Position numbers and translations under genes: made by a program
Assembly: GCF_036898095.1 (NCBI RefSeq)
Contig: NC_090751.1
Coordinates: 78,636,937 to 78,700,936, forward strand
Direction: 5' to 3'
DNA length: 64,000 nucleotides
Source: Palaemon carinicauda
Lineage: Eukaryota; Arthropoda; Malacostraca; Decapoda; Palaemonidae
Notes under the pieces: model-generated
What the model was told of the DNA's origin: nothing
Databases searched by the model: none
What the model saw: only the letters and a program-made list of their open reading frames with translations
Shown: one piece after another, positions 49,405-61,514 of the stretch
Layout: the number at the start of each line of letters is the position of its first letter
How positions within the stretch are numbered: position 1 is the stretch's first letter

Positions 49405-49605
49405 GGGAACAATCCTCATTGTTCACAGGTGAGGCATAATATATGACATTGTCCAAAGACCATGAGATGGGCTTTAGTGGTGCTGCAGGCCTAAGCCTGC
49501 ACATGTTTTCGGAATCTTATTAAAGATTTCATTCGTCAGATCCATTTAAATGGCATATAGAAGAGGTCTAGTCGGGGTTGACTTGCACATGGTATGGAAG
49601 AACTT
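49405..49605 (-). pseudogene. Old DIRS tyrosine recombinase, N-terminal half (unit 2)
   Basis: Counterpart of 25468-25680, with about 19 bases missing at the DIRS border. Encodes PISWSLDNVIYYASPVNNED on the minus strand. The 280 bp that follow, up to the LTR, show nothing recognisable. Confidence 0.8.
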
Positions 49606-49887
49606 TTTACTTGAATCATGCAATGATATACAAATTAATGGTGACAGGGTAATAGAAAATTTATAACTGAGGAAAATAAAATTTAATCCCTTTGCTTGAG
49701 AGAATCCTTGTCCTTTGTGCACTGTAACCCATCCAAACCGTGCTATATTCTTGGGGAGATGACCTTACGCCAGATACCACTCCAGCACAACATGGTCACC
49801 ACTGAATTTTTCCATAACCTGACAATTACAATGAAATATCTATAATAAAGGTCATGGCCATCTAGCCTTAAATGTTTTCACTTAAAA

Positions 49888-51066
49888 TGTAAATATATAA
49901 AATGTAATAAATTAGATAGCAAAGACCGTAATATTCTTAGTATTTAGATAAGTTTTAGGCTAGCCTGATACAAATTTAAAGTTATTTACTAGATTAAGTG
50001 CCTAACTTAAAATTTGGTATAAGTTTATTTCCAGTGCTTAGTCTACTCAGCCAACATGTAAACAAGCTCAATAGCCCAGTCTAAAGTTTTTAGAAGTTTT
50101 TTAACGTTAATATATGAAAGAACTGAGTTACTCATTAGCTTAAATTGTGATACTTGAACCTCGGCAAGTTTTACCAAAGTTAACGAGATAATAACAGTGT
50201 AATGACAATCATCAAGTTCCTTCTAAATATCACGAACTATCAGGTAATATTTTATAGGACGTGCAAGTTAGGTTAATGAGCCGACTAAGTTCATATATAA
50301 GCAATTTGAAAATCGACTGAAACACGTGTAAATGTAACTCGATTTTTACCTCCAAACTGCTAAAAACCTGTCTCCTTTCTCTCCCCAAATCCTTCGGTAG
50401 TTTTGTTGAATTTTGCCTTCATCATCAATGGCAGCTGTCCTCGGCAAACTTCTTAATAGTAAATCTTCATATTAATTATACCATTAAGCTCTGTGATCAA
50501 TGAAGACTATATGCAGATCGGCTGATACACGAAATACATGTAAGATGGTTCAACTACAGGTCCTGTCGTTCTGGTCTTCGAGTCATAACTGTTCTTCTGC
50601 GTTTTGGCAGTTATAGCGTCACTTCTTCTTCAAGACATTATATGGTCGCCTCTGCTAAACTTGTTATTTCGTTTATAGCTTCGGGTTTGAAAAGGTTAGT
50701 CAAGAAAATATTTACCATGAATCAGCCAAATTAACTTTATGAACATGAACTTTAGCCACAATAAAGTAATAATAGTAAATATGAATATCTAATTACTACT
50801 TGGTGATTACGATTCATGAGAAGTTGGAACTCAAAAAACATACTCCTAAACCACATGCTTAACAAGAAACAAAATATTTTAAAAGGTATCCGGGAGTTTA
50901 TGTAAATTAAAGAGAAATAACATACTGTCAAGGAGACAATAAATGTGAAATATATCTTTGATATATTTTGTATACTCCCAGCAAAAATTTGATTAAAGTT
51001 TACTAAGTTTAATCAAAGATAACATTTGTTCACCTTTTACTCACTCCCAGCAACAATTTCATTACA
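49888..51066 (-). repeat. BEL-2 D2 3' LTR
   Basis: 1179 bp, TG...CA, counterpart of 25964-27133. Confidence 0.86.
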
Positions 51067-51271
51067 CACTCTTTATAGCGTATGTGTATCTCACCCCAAA
51101 GAATATTGTAATATACATCACCACGTAAGCCTATTATACTAGGCCGTCTTGAACCAAGAATTCTGTGTTTCTCATAGATTCAAGTGCAGCGGCCCGTTTA
51201 CTTCTCTCTCTGACTTTTAATTGATAAATAGGTAATTCAGTTTCAACTTCAACAACAGTATGAAATCCTTC

Positions 51272-52390
51272 TTAGGGAAGAAGCAAAATTAGTGAATCTG
51301 TTGTCCTGTACAAAACTTCACGAGACTTACCCTTAAGCATACGAGCTGCTTTTACTTCCCCTAGGTGATTTACTTCTGTCTTCTTTACTATACCAAGTGG
51401 ATAAGTACTTGGTTTGCTTGCGTCCTCTTTTAACAGAACAATATCTCCAACAGCCAAGGTTTTATGATTGACAGGTCTGTAACGATCCCTTTTATCTACT
51501 GCTTGATTAATGGGAGTTACAAAAAATTCTGAATGATATGCCTCAACTAGTCTGTTTCTAGCTTGTCTAAGCTTATAGTAATTATCCTTAACATCGTCAA
51601 TAGCACTACTACCAGGCACCCAATTGGTGTCATATGAAGAAGAATTCTGCAACTCGGGAATAATGTTCACTGATACCAGATCATAGCCTTTAAGTAAACA
51701 CTCAGGAGTTATTGGGTTTTCTACAATATCAATACAAGCTTCTCTCAGACTATCCTTAAAAGCAATTGGTCTTTTGTTAATAAGATGGACAGTTTGACAA
51801 ATAAGGAAGTAAAAATCTTGATAATCAAGCACAGTGTTCCTAATAGAATTGAAAATTAGCTTTTTCACCATTTTTACACAGCTTTCAACTAGCGAACCCA
51901 AAGAACTATTACCTTTGGCATAATGCTCGAACTTCAGGGGCTTAATGTCATTTTCTTCAAAGAAGACATGGGTTTCAAAATCGTAGAGAAAGGTTCCAAT
52001 GATTCTACTACCAGTAGTTAGCTGGGATCCCAAATCAGATATGCAAAATTCCGGGATTCCAAACTCATATATGTGTAGTTGGAAGGCCTTGAAAAAGGCT
52101 CGAGTATCAGCAGATAAACATATCTTCAAGTTGATGGCTCGACTCCACAAACATGCCACGCATAATAACCAAATCTTCTTCCTTTCACCATTCCATATTA
52201 CTGTATAAGGACCGATGTAATCTATGAAAATATACCTGTATGGAATAGGTGGTGGATTGTTCCGAAAATCCCTATAGGCACTCTGATTTGCTTTGATTGG
52301 TCTCTCATTAAGCCTTCTACAAGTTATACATTCTCTAAGTACCTTCTTTACTGTGGAATAAAAGTGGTTTATCCAAAATTGCTTACGCAA
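51272..52390 (-). CDS. BEL-2 D2 integrase, long open frame
   Basis: 372 codons with CITCRRLN, FIDYIGPYTV, CISDLGSQL and [15 protein letters not shown], so the DDE residues are present. The frame ends with TAA after LILLLP, where D1 reads on through KEGFHTVVEVETELP. The zinc-binding head is split by a stop near 52391. As for D1, the apparent start is inside a polyprotein. Confidence 0.85.
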   Translation of the reverse strand: MRKQFWINHFYSTVKKVLRECITCRRLNERPIKANQSAYRDFRNNPPPIPYRYIFIDYIGPYTVIWNGERKKIWLLCVACLWSRAINLKICLSADTRAFFKAFQLHIYEFGIPEFCISDLGSQLTTGSRIIGTFLYDFETHVFFEENDIKPLKFEHYAKGNSSLGSLVESCVKMVKKLIFNSIRNTVLDYQDFYFLICQTVHLINKRPIAFKDSLREACIDIVENPITPECLLKGYDLVSVNIIPELQNSSSYDTNWVPGSSAIDDVKDNYYKLRQARNRLVEAYHSEFFVTPINQAVDKRDRYRPVNHKTLAVGDIVLLKEDASKPSTYPLGIVKKTEVNHLGEVKAARMLKGKSREVLYRTTDSLILLLP

Positions 52391-52884
52391 CTAAATCAAG
52401 ATCGAATGCACACCAGCGTGTCCTAGACTAACATGCATATCACGAATAAGCAATTTAGTTAGTAAACTATGCTCAGGTAACAGCACATAAAAGAAAATCT
52501 GTTCGTTTCTTCTGAATTCACTCTGGATTCTTAGCAAAGTGTCTTTGCTCTGAAAATATTCATTTGAGTTACCAAATTGGGAATGTTTCTTTTTAATGTA
52601 TGACTTTTCTTGAAGAATTCACATACTTCTGGGAAGTTATTTTCCTGTTCCATACCTATTATCTGCCGACATGCTAAAGCATAAAGATTTTTCTCCTTGA
52701 CACAGTTTCCCTAATGAACGTCGATTCCTTTATTTGTTAGTTTTTCTCTGATGTTCTTGATGAATTTCAACACCATACTATAAACAGTTTCTCGCTTATG
52801 GAAACTGGAAAACTTAGTCAGGGGTATCAAGTGTTCAATGCTATTAATGTCTTTCTTGTTATTTCCTTTACTTTCAGAATATGT

Positions 52885-54804
52885 TTAGACAGTGATTAAG
52901 GAAGTATCTTCCCTTTCAGGGTCGGGTACTTCATCTCTCTTTTCAAGGGAGTTTGGCACCTTGAAACTAAACTGAACCTCATCTTTCTGAGGTTTCATAA
53001 GAAACTCGGGTCCACTATGATACGCAGTCTTCTGAAGTCTCCTGTATGAGACATATCTACTAATATAATCTGCTGGATTATCATATGCATTCACAAATGA
53101 AAATGTTATTGGGAAAACTTGGCACAAGTCACATACAGATTTCAACCTATTTTGAATAAAAACTCCTTTCTTCTGCAATTTATCAAACTTATATGTATAA
53201 GAGTAAAGCCAAATAAGAGCAATCATACTGTCTGAATATAACGCCATTCTCATAATTTTGATTGGAGTAACGACTGATTGATTCGCAAGTTCTTGAAATA
53301 AACTGATTACAGTCTCTGTGGCTAGTCCAAAAGCTTGAATTTCAATTACGGTTATGGTTTTCTTCTCTAACTGTTTGTTAACGACCCTGCTCTTGACTGT
53401 CAAAAAACTTGTATTACCAATGAAAACATTTACAATATACACCACAGTTCCATAAATATCCTTACTTGCATCTGAAAATGCTACTAGTTTATAAGTACCA
53501 TCTCTACTACCCAGGGATCTAGGAATTACTATCTTAGGAGTAGAATTCACCTGTTTCCCAATAAGTGTCCATTCCCTTTTTAATGTTTCTAAGAGAAGGC
53601 TATCCCATGTGATAGTCTTGTCTTCTTGAAGCTTTTTAAGAAACAGCCTGGCCCTGTTCAAGATTGGTCCATAGATATTAAATATATCATAGATACTATT
53701 CAATGTTGACAAAATTGACCTTTGTGTGCCAGCTTGCGTATCGGGGAAAATCTTACCAGGGCCTAGTGTGTCTGCTTCCCTATCCAAAACCATGCCGAGC
53801 AACTTTACCTCTTTGGGTGTTTCACTATCATAATCTCAGTCAATTATTTCTTGCAGTTCTGCGTCGTTTGTTACGAATTGTTGCAATTCAAATTTGTATG
53901 GTCCAAAGATATTAGGGAGACAGTAGTATGCTTTATATAAAGCCTTGGCAGAGTGACACGAATATGACCCATTGTCCATGTAAATGGTATTATACAGCGA
54001 TTTCTTTAAGTTAACCATTTCCTCGTTGTCACTCTCAACATCAAATATCAAGATTTTGAACGAAGCTAGCATGAGATGACAAGGGCTAGGGCTTAAGCCA
54101 AAACTTAAACTCTTGTTCCTATAGCCCACACCAGTAAAGTCACCCTTTAGAATATATCGATACCATGAGAACAACAATTTATTCTGATCCTCTTCCTTGA
54201 GTCCTATCATCAAAAATGCCTTTTACAAGTCAAAACAAATCAGATGGGAGTCAAATCTCTGCATAATCAGAATAGTTGCAATTTTCTGATTCAGAGAAGG
54301 ATCTGGAAGCATACACTGATTGTGACTATAAGTGCTCTTCGCAGATTTGTTTTTCTCACATAAGTTAGACAGAAACACGACTCGACCCTTAGTCGTGTCT
54401 CTGGCCATTTTGAACACAGGCATACGAGGCAAGAAACTAGCTTGTGGATGTTCATTTATAAAAGAATTAGTATCTTCAATTTTCTCTATGATTCCAAGAT
54501 TTTTTTGCTCTTCAAATACATCATTACCCATCTTTAAATGCTCAGGTTTATTCTTCATACGTGTTAAGTTAGAATTCAGTATCATCTGGGATAAATTGAA
54601 GTTCTTCCCTAACAAATGTGATATCTTGTTGTTCCACCTCAGTGGCATTACTAGTCTACCCTTTTCATCTCGTTCTGTACTATCAAGAACATACTTTACT
54701 AGCTTTTTATTGGTTTCTGTGTCATCGTCAGATAGCTGCGATTTTTTATAGTCCAGATATTCAATGCATTGCTTTTCAAGCATTTCTTCTGTAGGTTTAA
54801 TCAA
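52885..54804 (-). pseudogene. BEL-2 D2 reverse transcriptase / RNase H
   Basis: Frame 54804-54223 is the RT N-terminal part (PRMPVFKMARDTTKGRVVFL, ending HLICFDL with the first catalytic Asp). Frame 54213-53836 continues with SFGLSPSPCHLML and the catalytic box IYMDNGSYSC. Frame 53802-52885 has NSIYDIFNIYGPILNRARLF and RNase H motifs LVAFSDASKDIYG, ALYSDSMIAL and AYDNPADYISR. Breaks at 54213-54223 and 53802-53836 are single stops or frame changes. Confidence 0.85.
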
Positions 54805-54815
54805 TTCCGACTATG

Positions 54816-55675
54816 CTATTTTTTGTTAAAAATAGCATAGGTTGAATTAGTGTTGGCTTCTTGAACTTTGATACTCGCCAGTGATCTGTTGGAAATCAAG
54901 TCAACATCGTCCTCTCGAAGTTCAGAATGAGAGACTGCCAAAAAGCTATGTCTATCGAGGAATTGTAATTGTCTATTAGTCTGGGCAGCTTCCCCTACCA
55001 TACAAAGTGTGTTTCCTTGAGTGCTAACATCAGTATGTGAACTATTTCCAATATTGATTTTAGGTAAATAATCCCAGTTTTTCATCATCCTGTTAATATT
55101 ACCTGTGAGCATGACACCAACTTTAGTGTCAAGATACACAGAGGGATTGCTTAATCCAAACTTGTGTGTGGTTACCGACAGCAAAAAGTCAGCATCATTT
55201 CCCAAGATAAGACCAATGTTACCAATAGTGTCCACACCGCCACTAAGAAACATCTGCTAAAATGTAATGTCTATCTTGAAATTCTTTAACAATGACATTT
55301 AAGCCCTCCAGTTTCAACTCTATATCAATACTGGGTACAACAACTGCTTCGATGGAATGCCATTCCCTACCTAACTTGAGAGGTACATTAACAATATCAG
55401 TTACAAGGTCCCTAGTAGAATTAAAACCATGAATAGTCATATAGACGTTTTTTTGATAGGACAGGGAACTTCATATTATTTACATGCTTATCACAAATAA
55501 AATTTCTCTGGCTACCACAATCTCGTAAAACTCGCACATTATCATCTTCTTCAGCCACAGAACATGTAAAAGTTGGTAAAATTGCAGCACCACTAGTAAC
55601 ATTTTGATGAATTTCAGCTAATATGAGGCTATTTAAAGTATGCTTCGGTTCATGCTTTTCCTCACTAGTATGCAT
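54816..55675 (-). pseudogene. BEL-2 D2 aspartic protease region
   Basis: VRVLRDCGSQRNFI (D-C-G active site) in 55675-55421, a linking frame 55440-55243 (FNSTRDLVTDIVNVPLKLGR), then GLILGNDADFLLSVTT in 55253-54816. The order matches D1 and D3. Confidence 0.78.
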
Positions 55676-56923
55676 GGAGGTTTCAGTGGATTCAGTATTA
55701 CTAGAATCAGAAGCTTTAGTACTGGAACTATTAAGCCTCTCCTTAGCAACACACAGGTATGTAAAATGCCATCCACTGCAATTTCTATATCTTTACGTAA
55801 ACTTAAATTTACACTGACGAGTCACATGATTATGATAGCCACACCTAACACAAGCATTCAGCTCTTTAAGTTTCTCTACTTTCATTCTAGGATTCGCTAA
55901 AACTGGGCAATTTACGAGCAAATGTGCGGTATCTTGCTTACCATCCTTTGTACATAGGATACATGACTAATATTTAGGGCTAACACTAACTTTGGTAGCG
56001 AGAGTTGTGCTCGATTCTATATTCTTAGTCCTAGTTTTCTTCTTATGCTCAAAATTTCTTTCATTCGTTTTGTTATGCCTCTCAACAGCCTCAAATATGT
56101 TACTTTCAATTTCACTTAATGAGGGTTTGCTTTCATTTATTATCTGAATTAGTAAAAATTGAAAGTGATGATTAAGACCATACCATATGAAGTACTGGAA
56201 AACATTGTCAACTTTGACGTCAAGCTTTTTAAATGCATTCATAATAGTTTTCATCGAGGCTACAAAGGCATATGGATCACCTGATAAAGTTAACTTCAAT
56301 TCTACAAGTTTCTTAATTGCATCATATTTTTGTGTTAATGGAGGTGCAAATGCTTGCAATAATAATTTCTTTGCCTCTTCATATGACTGGTTATCAATAT
56401 CAAGAGAATCCACAAGTGCCTTTGGAGACTTTGACAACTGATTTCGTAGATACATAAACTTTAAGTGATTTGACCAATTTTGTTTGTCAGTCAATTTTTC
56501 AAATTCATAAAAGAACTTCACTAAACACTGACCCTTGGTGTTGTCATATTCAGGTAAAGGAACTTGAGGCCTCCTTAACTCATTCTTAAGGTTAACTACC
56601 GGGGTAGGGGTGGTTACAGTTTCTAAACTAGAAGCCTGTTGCCTTTGTAAACTTAACAAAGACGACATTATCTTTTTCTGGTAGTCTTCATCTGTGTTAA
56701 TCTTTTGTTCAATGGAGCTTTCGTCTTCCTTATCTATGACATAGTTCAATATTCCCTGGTCTAACCCTAACAGTTCTTTTTTCTAACTGTTCAAGTCTGT
56801 GAATATACAAAAGTCTATCTTGTTCAGACAAGCCTTCAAGATTCAATTAAACTGTATTATATATATCTTTGTTACTCTTTGCCGAGCGTAAGAACGCCGT
56901 TTCTTCAATATATCCTCAGACAT
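55676..56923 (-). pseudogene. BEL-2 D2 gag
   Basis: The D1 ATG corresponds to 56923. In D2 a CAA-to-TAA change near 56848 and an extra T near 56780 break the first 60 codons. The rest is open to the TAG at 55967, including a basic segment (HKKKTRTKN). Zinc-knuckle sequence follows downstream as in D1. Confidence 0.82.
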
Positions 56924-57187
56924 GTTAATAATTCTACAAAGTTAATCTAATACCAAACCTAGATAAACACAAATCAAAGTTTCTAGCAATTATGAATATT
57001 TATCCGTGTTACAAAAGACATATATTAACTTCAATAAAAATATTCAAATACCGAGCGCAAATTTGATGCTTTCGCTACATATACCAATAAGCCTATATCA
57101 AATATGAAAAACAAAGAAGCCGAGGACAGCCCAACCCACAATAAAAGGCTTACAACACAAAGGACAGGGAGGTTAAGGATTGCACGA

Positions 57188-57205
57188 ATCCTGTCACGGT
57201 CGCCA
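57188..57205 (-). other. BEL-2 primer-binding site
   Basis: Minus strand TGGCGACCGTGACAGGAT, two bases from the LTR edge. It resembles the tRNA-Arg type site used by several insect LTR elements. D1 lost this site at the duplication junction. Confidence 0.75.
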
Positions 57206-57207
57206 TA

Positions 57208-58380
57208 TGTAAATATATAAAATGTAATAAATTAGATAGCAAAGACCGTAATATTCTTAGTATTTAGCTAAGTTTTAGGCTAGCCTGATACAAATTTAAA
57301 GTTATTTACTTGGTTAAGTGCCTAGCTTAAAATTTAGTACAAGTTTTTCCCAGTGCTTAGTCTACTTAGCCAACATGTAAGCAAGCTCAATAGCCCAGTC
57401 TAAAGTTTTTAGAAGTTTTTTAACGTCAATATATGAAAGAACTGAGTTACTCATTAGCTTAAATTGTGATACTTGAACCTCGGCAAGTTTTGCCAAAGTT
57501 AACGAGATAATAACAGTGTAATGACAATCATCAAGTTCCTTCTATATATCACGAACTATCAGGTAATATTTTATATGACGTGCAAGTTAGGTTAATGAAC
57601 CAACTAAGTTCATATATAAGCAATTTGAAAATCGACTGAAACACGTGTAAATGTAACTCGATTCTTACCTCCAAACTGCTAAAAACCTGTCTCCTTTCTC
57701 TCCCCAAATCCTTCGGTAGTTTTGTTGAATTTTGCCTTCATCATCAATGGCAGCTGTCCTCGGCAAACTTCTTAATAGTAAATCTTCATATTAATTATAC
57801 CATTAAGCCCTGTGATCTATGAAGACTATATGCAGATCGGCTGATACACGAAAAACATGTAAGCTGGTTCAACTACAGGTCCTGACGCTCTGGTCTTCGA
57901 GTCACAACTGCTCTTCTGCGTTTTGGCAGTTATATCGATACCTCTTCTTCAAGACATTACTGTATATGGTCGCCTCTGCTAAACTTGTTATTTCGTTTAT
58001 AACTTTGGGTTTAAAAGGTTAGTCAAGAAAACATTTACCATGAATCAGCCAAATCAACTTTATGTACATGAACTTTAGCCACAATAAAGTGATAATAGTA
58101 AATTTGAATATCTAATTATGATTCATGAGAAGTAGAAGGAACTCAAAGAACAAAAAGTCCTGAACCATATGCTTAACAAGAAACAAAATATTTTAAAAGG
58201 TATCCGGGAGTTCATGTAAATAAAAGAGAAAAAACATACTGTCAGGTAAACAATAAATGTGAAATATATCTTTGATATATTTTGTATACTCCCAGCAACA
58301 ATTTGATTAAAGTTTACTAAGTTTAATCAAAGAAACCATTTGTTCACCTTTTACTCACTCCCAGCAACAATTTCATTACA
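57208..58380 (-). repeat. BEL-2 LTR shared by D2 and D3
   Basis: 1173 bp, TG...CA. The left side abuts the primer-binding site of D2; the right side abuts the 3' UTR of D3 (same sequence as beyond 27133 and 51066). One LTR therefore serves two elements. Confidence 0.87.
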
Positions 58381-58499
58381 CACTCTTTATAGCCCATGTG
58401 TATCTTACCCCAAAAGAATATGGTAATATACATAACCACGTACGCCTATTATACTAGGCCCTCTTGAACCAAGAGTTTTGTGTTTCTCATAGATTCAGG

Positions 58500-59700
58500 T
58501 GCAGCGGCCTGTTTACTTCTCTTGTAATTCAGTTTCAACTTCAACAATAGTATGAAATCCTTCTTTGGGAAGAAGCAAAATTAGTGAATCTGTTGTCCTG
58601 TAAACAACTTCACGAGACTTACCCTTAAGCAAACGAGATGCTTTTACTTCCACTAGGTGATTTACTTCTCTCTTCTTTACAATACCAAGTGGGTAAGTAC
58701 TTGGTTTGCTAGCGTCCTCTTTTAACAGAACAATATCTCCAACAGCCAAGGTTTTATGATTGACAGGTCTGTAATGATCCCTTTTATCTACTGCTTGATT
58801 AATGAGAGTTGCAAGAAATTCTGAATAATATGCCTCAACTAGTCTGTTTGTAGCTTGTCTATGCTTATAGTAATTATCCTTAACATCATCAATAGTGCTA
58901 CTACCAGGCACCCAATTGGTGTCATCTGAAGAAGAATTCTGCAACTCGGGAATAATGTTCACTGATACCAGATCATAGCCTTTAAGTAAACACTAAGGAG
59001 TTATTGGGTTTTCTACATTATCAATACAAGCATCTCTCAGACTATCCTTAAAAGCAATTGCTCTTTTGTTAATAAGATGGACAGTTTGACAAATAAGGAA
59101 GTAAAAATCATGATAATCAATCACAGTGTTCTTAGTAGAACTGAAAATTAGCTTTTTCACCATTTTTACACAGCTTTCAACTAGCGAACCCAAAGAACTA
59201 TTACCTTTGGCATAATGCTCGAACTTCGGGGCTTAATGTCATTTTCTTCAAAGAAGGCATGGGTTTCAAAATCGTTTAGAAAGGTTCGAATGATTCTACT
59301 ACCAGCAGTTAGCTGGGATCCCAAATCAGATATGCAAAATTCCGGGATGCCAAACTCATATATGTGTAATTGGAAGGCCTTGAAAAAGTCTCGAGTATCA
59401 GCAGATAAACATATCTTCAAGTTGATGGCTTGACTCCACAAACATGTCATGCATAATAACCAAATCTTCTTCCTTTCACCATTCCATATTACTGTATAAG
59501 GACCGATGTAATCTATGAAAATATACCTGTATGGAATAGGTGGTGGATTGTTCCGAAAATCCCTATAGGCACTCTGATTTGCTTTGATTGGTCTCTCATT
59601 AAGCCTTCTACAAGTTATACATTCTCAAAGTACCTTCTTTACTGTGGAATAAAAGTGGATTATCCAAAATTGCTTACACAACTGAGCCAAGATCGAATAC
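58500..59700 (-). pseudogene. BEL-2 D3 integrase
   Basis: Three main frames: 59450-59181 (CISDLGSQLTAGS), 59193-58993 ([18 protein letters not shown]) and 58962-58513 (AVGDIVLLKEDASKPSTYPL). A one-base loss near 59227 and a stop near 58993 break it, and the C-terminus is shortened near 58525. Most diverged integrase of the family here. Confidence 0.82.
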
Positions 59701-60437
59701 ACACCAGCGTGTCCTAGACTAACATGCATATCAAGAATAAGCGATTTAGTTACCAAACTATGCTTAGGTAAAAGCACATGAAAGAAAATCTGTTCGTTTC
59801 TTCCGAATTTACTCTGGATTCTTAGCAAAGAGTCTTTGCTCTGGAAAATATTCATTTGAGTTACCAAATTGGGAATGTTTCTTTTTAATGTATGACTTTT
59901 CTTGAAGAATTCACATACTTCTGGGATGTTATTTTCCTGTTCTTTACTTATTATCTGCCTACATGCTAAAGCATAAAGATTTTTCTCCTTGACACAATTT
60001 CCCCAATGAACGTCGATTCCTTTATTTGTTAGTTTTTCTCTGATGTTCTTGATGAATTTCAACATCATCCAATGAACAGTTTCTCGCTTATGGAAACTGG
60101 AAAACTTAGTCAGGGGTATCAAGTGTTCAATGCTATTAATGTCCTTCTTGTTAATTTCTTTACTTTCAGAATCTGTTGAGACAGTGATTAAGGAAGTATC
60201 TTCCCTTTCAGGGCCGGGTACTTCATCTCTCTTTTCAAGGGAGTTTGGCACCTTGAAACTAAACTGAACCTCATCTTTCTGAGGTTTCTTAAGAAACTCG
60301 GGTCCACTATGATACACATTCATCTGAAGTCTCCTGTATGAAACACATCTACTAATATAATCTGCAGGATTATCATATGCATTCACAAATGAAAATGTTA
60401 TTGGGAAAACTTGGCACAAGTCACCTATAGCTTTCAA
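59625..60437 (-). pseudogene. BEL-2 D3 RNase H end, linker and integrase head
   Basis: A 270-codon open stretch from AYDNPADYISRCVSY through a linker to HVSLGHAGVYSILAQL, the start of the zinc-binding head. It is open where D1 and D2 are broken, so it shows the original linker. RNase H catalytic motifs are missing through the shared deletion. Confidence 0.78.
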
Positions 60438-60668
60438 CCTATTTTGAATGACACTCCTTTCTTCTGCAATTTATCATACTTATATGTATAAGAGTAAAGC
60501 CAATTAAGAGCAACCATACTGTCTTAATATATCGCCATGCTAATAATTTTGATTGGAGTAACGACTGATTGACCCGCAAGTTCTTGAAATAAACTGATTA
60601 CAGTGTCTATGGCTAGTCCCAAAGCTTGAAATTCAATTACTGGAATGGTTTCCTTCTCTAACTGTTTG

Positions 60669-61490
60669 TTAACGACCCTGCTCTTTGCTGTCAAAAAACT
60701 TGAATTTCCATTGTAGATATTTACAATATACAGACTGCTTTAGCTTACCCTTTTTGTTAAAAATAGCATAGGATGAATTAGTGTTGGCTTCTTGAACTTT
60801 GATACTCGCCAGTGATCTGTTGGAAATCAAGTCAACATCGTTATCTCGAAGTTCAGACTGAGAGACTGCCAAAAAGCTATGTCTATCGAGGAATTGTAAT
60901 TGTCTATTAGTCTGGGCAGCTTCCCCTACCATACAAAGTGTGTTTCCTTGAGTGCTAACCGCAGTATGTGAACTATTTCCAATAATAATGTTGGATAAAT
61001 AATTATCCAAGTTTTTCATCATTCTGTTAATATTACCTGTGAGCATGACACCAACTTTAGTGTCAAGATACACAGAGGGATTGCTTAATCCAAACTTGTG
61101 TGTAGTTAGCGACAGCAAAAAGTCAGCATCATTTCCCAAGATAAGACCAATGTTACCAATAGTGTCCACACTGCCACTAAGAAACATCTGCTAAAATGTA
61201 ATGTCTATCTTGAAATTCTTTAACAATGATATTTTAGCCCTCCAGTTTCAACTCTATATCAATACTGGGTACAACAACTGCTTCGATGGAATGCCATTCC
61301 CTACCTAACTTGAGAGGTACATTAACAATATCAGTTACAAGGTCCCTAGTAGAATTAAAATAATGAATAGTCATATAGACGTTTTTTTGATAGGACAGGG
61401 AACTTCCTTTTCTTTACATGCTTATCACAAATAAAATCTCTCTGGCTACCACATTCTCGTAAAAATCGCACAACATTATCTTCTTCAGCC
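60669..61490 (-). pseudogene. BEL-2 D3 aspartic protease region
   Basis: 61187-60669 carries GLILGNDADFLLSLTT and onward. The active site VRFLRECGSQRDFI (61490-61430 area) reads E-C-G, so the catalytic Asp is replaced by Glu. The frame then runs into LINE sequence, producing a spurious fused frame to 62020. Confidence 0.78.
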
Positions 61491-61514
61491 ATTGTTGAGC
61501 TGAAAGAGAAACTT

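Larger units (their letters stand above)
31854..57152 (+). repeat. Unit 2 of the tandem segmental duplication
   Basis: Same order and orientation as unit 1. It differs by a 6.4-kb deletion inside the young DIRS (joined at 48375), a 3.5-kb insert (42693-46192), a 74-bp retroposon (39995-40068) and a retained 440-bp DIRS recombinase segment (46519-46958) that unit 1 lacks. Homology to unit 1 stops at 57152, where unit 2 continues into an intact BEL-2 leader and 5' LTR. Confidence 0.92.
49888..58380 (-). mobile_element. BEL-2 copy D2, full-length, RT retained
   Basis: About 8.5 kb with both LTRs, primer-binding site, gag, protease, RT, RNase H and integrase on the minus strand. It is the only copy here with RT. 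Its 5' LTR (57208-58380) is also the 3' LTR of D3. Confidence 0.9.
57208..61490 (-). mobile_element. BEL-2 copy D3, RT-deleted, interrupted by a LINE
   Basis: 3' LTR, integrase, RNase H remnant and protease on the minus strand, with the same RT-deletion junction and filler as D1 (about 60730-60750). Its protease/gag is cut at about 61491 by the plus-strand LINE. Any remaining gag lies beyond the window. Confidence 0.87.
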
